From Desmodus rotundus (Eukaryota; Chordata; Mammalia; Chiroptera; Phyllostomidae): a stretch of 64,000 nucleotides of DNA. A program made the position numbers and the translations under genes. Below, piece by piece: positions 60,701 through 64,000 of the stretch. The DNA lies in assembly GCF_022682495.2 (NCBI RefSeq), contig NC_071392.1, positions 82,538,797 to 82,602,796 on the forward strand, given 5' to 3'. The notes under the pieces are model-generated. The model was not told where the DNA came from. It made no database searches and worked only from the letters and a program-made list of their open reading frames with translations. Position 1 is the stretch's first letter, and each line of letters starts with the position of its first letter.

Positions 60701-62362
60701 AGGTCCCAGAGCTGAGGGCTCGGTCCCACAAGACTGCGCCCACTTCAGATGCTCTCACAGTCCTGCTTATTACCCGCACTTCTGACCGACCAGCTGTCAA
60801 TCGAGGGGTGCCCACGCCCCTCTCTTTGGGTTTGATTAATGCACAAGAGCAGCTCACAGGACTCAGGAAATCTGCTCACTCACTAGACTATTTATAATAA
60901 AGGATATTCGAGGATAGGACTCAAAAGCCGGATGAAGAAATACACAGGGCGAGGTCTCAAACAAAGGAACTTCTATCCTCGCGGAGCTTGGGGCCCAGCA
61001 CAGTGGCGCACAAAAGCATCCTGGTTCCCCAACCTGGGAGCTCTGCACAGCCCCCCTTTATAGAGGCTTCATTACAGGCTTGATTGACCACAGCCCTGGC
61101 CATTGGTGAAGGACTCCACCTCTAGCCCCTCTCCCCTCCTAAGATGTCAGGGGGGTGGGACTGAAAGTTCCAACCCTCTAATCACAGGATCGGTTCTCCC
61201 GGCAACCAATCCCCACCCTCAGGTGCAGTACACAGGTCACCTCATTAACATAACAAGACATCTTTGTGGCCCTCACCACCTAGGAAACTGCAGGGTTTTA
61301 GGACCTCTGTCAGGCGAAGACCAAATACATCTTTCTTATTAGAAAAGCACAACATCACCAATCCTCTTCAGCCTCATTTGTACATACCCCCGACTCTTGG
61401 CCATAACTGATTTAGCTCAAGTATGAACGATTAACCAGGCCTGGCCTAGAGAGTCCCTTTCTAGGAATGCAAGAGCACATCACTGTCCTCTGGTGGCTGG
61501 ATCTAGGACATACTGGTGTGTTTAGGGTTTGTGGGGGGGGCCACACACGCAGGCAAGCATAGCACACTCGGAATGCTCAGAGAGGCGAGGAGTGGCCACG
61601 GGCCCAGACGGTCCTGCGGAGGACAGGCCCTAGTTTCCTGTCAGCCCCCATTGCCAGGGCCAGGCCCTCCCAGGGCCCAGCCTCGATCCTGCTTTTGTCA
61701 CAGGCAGCCCAGGTGGATTCCCTCTCTAGTACCCAAAAGAGAATGACCAGAAGGAGACCAGCCATTTAACCCTCTGAGGCACTGTGACCATGCAGGTGAC
61801 CATATCTGCCTGTTTTCCTCCCGGACAACTCTCTGTCCGTGGGTCCCAGTCAGGCCTGGATTTTATCCCAGCCTGAGTCTGCCTGGGATACCCCGCCCAA
61901 GGCCACCTCCCTGCACAGCTGTGCTCTCTTATTTACCTGCACCCCTGGACAGGGCCAAGGTCAGAGCCCATTTTCATTCAACTACTCAACCTCCTGTGTC
62001 ATCCATTTCCTCTGCATCCTCCCCAGCAAAACCCAACAGAATCCAAAACCTGCCTGCAATTGCCATACCTGTTACCGACTGACTGCAAGCCCGCGCGCAG
62101 CAGTTTAGCCTCCTTCTCTATTCGGATTCACCAAACAGTGGAAAATGGCCCCGCAAGAAAACTCACTCGGTGAACAGACATCCTGGGTTACACCCTTAAC
62201 TGGAAGGGACCCAGGGTCCCTTTCCCCCACCTCCCTTAGACCCGTCCTCCCTGCAGAGACTCCTGGGTGTACCTGGGATATAAATGGTGCCACCATCGCT
62301 CCAATGCGACACAGGGAGCCGCTGGTCCCCATCCCCAAAGCACGAATGGCGGTGGGGTAAAC
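48690..62362 (-). CDS. SVOPL: SVOPL, last three coding exons (partial)
   Basis: SVOP-like is a membrane transporter of the major facilitator superfamily related to synaptic vesicle protein 2; its substrate is unknown. Joining 62273-62362, 50590-50703 and 48690-48701 on the minus strand gives one frame of 71 codons plus stop. It matches my memory of the human C-terminus: YPTAIRALGMGTSGSLCRIG, then a hydrophobic helix, then TLPIETKGRALQ and a three-residue end. All three pieces are phase 0 with GT-AG borders. The remaining exons (most of the twelve membrane helices) lie beyond 64000. Position and opposite orientation next to TRIM24 agree with the human gene order. Confidence 0.92.
48702..50589 (-). 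other. SVOPL last intron
   Basis: Unique-looking sequence between the 38-codon exon and the final coding piece. No repeat or exon recognised. Confidence 0.55.
50590..50703 (-). CDS. SVOPL: SVOPL exon: last membrane helix and cytoplasmic tail
   Basis: The acceptor is ctgcag (reading from 50709 to 50704) and the donor cag|gtgagt. It is exactly 38 codons: VLLSTSLLGALCLFSSVCVV, then CAISAF, then the conserved tail TLPIETKGRALQ. The hydrophobic run is the final membrane helix; PIETKGR is the usual C-terminal MFS signature. Confidence 0.95.
51053..51219 (-). mobile_element. Bat tRNA-derived SINE
   Basis: Long T tract at 51053-51072, then the SINE body, ending gcccagccagggc. The probable flanking repeats (ttttcctccttcaattct at 51019 and tttttccctcctcaattct at 51221) leave 16 extra bases between the left repeat and the T tract, which may be transduced tail sequence. 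Confidence 0.85.
51595..51705 (-). mobile_element. MIR-like fragment
   Basis: The stretch cctcactttacagatgagca followed by a decayed gtccaaagtcacata resembles the MIR core on the minus strand. Confidence 0.45.
52390..52445 (+). mobile_element. MER5A-like fragment
   Basis: Short stretch gttaaaatgcaggtttccgg gccccacctcagattcactg resembles the middle of MER5A. Confidence 0.5.
52495..53000 (+). mobile_element. L1 ORF2 fragment (endonuclease region)
   Basis: Plus-strand L1 motifs in order: aagtttcaatccaacaagac, aatggataaatccatataca, cacccaacaacagcagaata and atacaacagtattaaatttg tgggacacagctaatgagta. Frame is destroyed. Confidence 0.8.
53560..53990 (+). mobile_element. Old L1 (L1M-type) 3' fragment
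   Basis: Contains gcaaattacaaattaagatg, gtatcatttatttcacaccc and tatgtacgccctttgaccca, typical of the 3' part of old L1 ORF2. Confidence 0.65.
54448..54482 (+). repeat. (GT)n run ending in a palindrome
   Basis: A GT-rich run ends in ctgtgtgtg t cacacacag (54464-54482), a perfect 9-bp inverted repeat with a one-base centre. Confidence 0.95.
55890..57215 (-). mobile_element. L2 LINE relic
   Basis: Same minus-strand order as the copy at 2055 (ctgtcctcacggagcctcaa, aatgagttacatgacagcaa, gcgattggatgtatggatct), but more diverged and GC-richer. Confidence 0.7.
57280..59750 (+). mobile_element. Old L1 (L1M-type) fragments, interrupted by the chimeric mariner
   Basis: Old L1 3' motifs appear on both sides of the mariner: aaaaatcaatagacaaaaac at 57404, ggaaaggggtaatatttgca near 58269, aaagagatgccatttaagga near 59013, and a terminal ggcggttgccagttgagggg near 59663. 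The limits are approximate. Confidence 0.6.
58319..58866 (-). mobile_element. Mariner with an internal MER20-like segment
   Basis: Same mariner family as 34893, opposite orientation: left end ttgggttggccaaaaagtcc at 58319 after TA, right end gaccaacccca at 58866 before TA. The minus strand keeps KKICAVYGEAAVTDQSCQKW. Between the two mariner parts, 58424-58530 matches MER20 (tctagtgggtaggggt, ggtgctgctaaacatcttcc, cagccccacagcaaagaatc), in place of the central transposase region. Confidence 0.85.
59955..60120 (-). mobile_element. MIR SINE
   Basis: Minus-strand MIR pattern: catctattgagagcttacta, gggctaagtgcttttacatc, then ttatttatcttcacttttaa. Confidence 0.7.
60590..61360 (-). mobile_element. 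Solitary ERVL-type LTR (MLT2-like)
   Basis: The minus strand begins near 61355 with taataagaaagatgtatttg gtcttcg, then the plus strand shows ggtgggactgaaagttccaa ccctctaatcac and gaggcttcattacaggcttg attgaccacagccctggcca, the block order I associate with MLT2-type LTRs. No internal sequence is seen beside it. Confidence 0.55.
62273..62362 (-). CDS. SVOPL: SVOPL exon: conserved MFS helix 10-11 region
   Basis: Reading down from 62362 after the acceptor cctccag, the 30 codons encode VYPTAIRALGMGTSGSLCRI followed by GAMVAPFISQ. The motif YPTxxRALGxG is typical of the SV2/SVOP branch of sugar-porter-like transporters. The donor is cag|gtacac, weaker than consensus. Confidence 0.95.
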
Positions 62363-64000
62363 CTGGAGGGAGGGGCAGAGAGCATCAGTTAGGACAGGCC
62401 TCTTGTCTGCCCTCGCCTCCCAAGGCCAAGCTTTGGCAACTAATACAGGGGTGGGCAAAGGTAGGGAAGTTACCAGCCAGCATTACCTAAAAGGTGAATC
62501 ATAAGTAGGGATACAAAATAATAACAATAGTAATAAAAAGACGACTAAGAAATAAATACAATAATTAGTATGTGATAATGCAAGCATAAACTCTTTCGTG
62601 CGCTCACACTGAAAGCCTCCTTTTGCCTGCTCCTGTATATTAAATACCAGATATTCTGATAGGATAGAGAATAAAAGACATTCATTTCCTCAGATACACA
62701 ATTTTGAATTTTTAAACCGTAACCGTCACAAAAAGAACCAACACTTAGAAATTATCTTTTAAGTGAGCAAATTCCAAACTATGTGTTTAATTTAATATTC
62801 AAAATATAATTTTGGAAAAGCAAGCTCTGGAATCAGACATAAGATTTCCACTTTAGAGCAATAAGTGCATAAAGGCGGTCCTACTGAAGGAAAATACAGC
62901 CCGCACAGTAACAACTCAATGAGCCCTTACACAAGGCCACGGTGGAGCTCTGCCAGAGCGCCGCGCGCACACGGCCCCTCCCCCGTGTTCTCACTGCAGA
63001 ATCCACTCTCTTCCCGCGACTCTCTCATTTATAGTGAAAACTCATTAATCTGAATTCCATTAATTCGGAATTCTTATAGGAACTAGTGAAGTTTAATAAG
63101 CAAATGTTATTAAAAAATGAGATGATAGGGAGAATATATGAAACAATTGTTTTTCAAAACTCTGGAGAATTTTCTCTCAGTGCCATACAATACCAAAAAA
63201 CAAAAACAAAAACAAAAAAAACCCATTTTATCGTTTCACTAAAACAAAGCACACCGTCCCTTTACGAGACCACATCTTGTCATGAGCCACCAAATGCAAA
63301 AGATGTTTTCCTGTCCCAGCAGCCCTGCTGTGTCTGCAGGGGAAGGTCTGGGGGTGCAGTGCTTTTGCGGGGGGGGGGGGGGGGGGGGCTTGCTGTCTCT
63401 TAGAAAGTGAGGGTGCTGGCTATACCTGAAAACACAGATGCAGACACATGGTGAAGTTCTTTTCTGTACGTAATATCAATAAAGTTTTTTGTTCATATTT
63501 TCACAGTTCTGGGAGGTAGAATAACGGATGACTTTTTAAATGAGCATCAGGAAAAAAAAAAATACTTAGGAATGATCTTTAAATGAAAACATTCCAAAAT
63601 GTCAAATTGAAGATTTCCAAATATAGCTTTAGAAGCAATCATGGCTACACACTGATTTTTGGGTTCATAAATTCACAAGATAATTGTAGAAGATGTTAAT
63701 GGAACTAAATGAAGTGTTATGTATACATCAAATATGCCATAATTTCCTATTTTTATGGGAGGGGAATATTTTCCTGTGGCTTTAATGTTTTCGACATGTC
63801 ACGCCTGTGACCTGAACAGCCTTCTCCATTTCCAGAAATGGAAATGCACGCAGCTCTAGCAGTCCCGAGAGCACCGCCTTCTCCAGCTACAACACCGTTT
63901 CCTACAGAAATGGTTTGTTTGTAGGAACAGGAGCTCTTTAGAGAAGATCCTCTAGCTCCCTCGGGTAGTGCCTTGCACACAGTAGACATCCATTCAGTAA
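62363..64000 (-). other. SVOPL intron (continues beyond window)
   Basis: The preceding SVOPL exon, expected to encode the region before VYPTAIRAL, was searched for and not found, so it must lie beyond 64000. A run of 20 G is at 63369-63388. Nothing else recognised. Confidence 0.6.
63369..63388 (+). repeat. Run of 20 G
   Basis: Uninterrupted homopolymer; may mark an assembly or sequencing error as readily as real sequence. Confidence 0.95.

Larger units (their letters stand above)
50704..62272 (-). other. SVOPL intron, repeat-rich
   Basis: Over 11 kb without a recognisable exon. It holds a SINE (51053-51219), L1 fragments (52495-53000, 53560-53990, 57280-59750), an L2 relic (55890-57215), a chimeric mariner (58319-58866), a MIR (59955-60120) and an ERVL-type LTR (60590-61360). 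Nothing recognised in 54000-55880 apart from simple repeats, or in 61380-62270. Confidence 0.6.

Noticed and set aside
62863..64000. The preceding SVOPL exon
   Set aside because: Searched for the expected coding sequence with a donor on the minus strand; none found, so it lies outside the window.

Overview
The window is vertebrate nuclear DNA from a eutherian mammal, most likely a bat. Genes are split by GT-AG introns, and ancient mammalian repeats (L2, MIR, MER20, MER2, L1) are abundant. Six copies of a tRNA-derived SINE carry the tRNA head typical of bat VES SINEs (ending '..aaccagggc' when read on the minus-strand copies). Mariner elements are also frequent. The SINE tail looks closest to noctilionoid bats, but that is from memory and weak. 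Coding density is very low, and nearly all short ORFs are chance.

The left part (4931-29831, + strand) holds the last twelve coding exons of TRIM24 (TIF1-alpha). They are in frame, with matching intron phases, and correspond to about residues 382-1050 of the 1050-residue human protein, through to the stop. They encode the end of the N-terminal TRIM region, the long Q/P/S-rich linker, an HP1 box with two SUMO sites, an LxxLL nuclear-receptor box, and the PHD finger plus bromodomain that read histone H3. The earlier exons (RING, B-boxes, most of the coiled coil) lie left of the window. The 3' UTR starts at 29832; several poly(A) signals are possible.

The right part (48690 to beyond the window, - strand) holds the last three coding exons of SVOPL, an SV2-related major-facilitator transporter. 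The last coding piece is only twelve bases. TRIM24 and SVOPL converge tail to tail, as in human 7q33-q34.

Between and within the genes lies a layered record of transposition. There is a long antisense L1 (about 36270-41690) carrying a nested retrocopy of GCSH mRNA and a nested 127-bp TA-flanked mini-transposon. Two elements consist of L1 ORF1 plus 3' UTR with no ORF2 (half-LINEs). Three internally deleted mariners are present, one with a MER20-like segment spliced into its middle. Fragments of an LTR retroelement and a solitary ERVL-type LTR are also seen. I found no operon, CRISPR array, tRNA or rRNA gene, and no evidence of a new multi-gene system. The most interesting signals are the alternative splice donor, the retrocopy and the unusual transposon structures.
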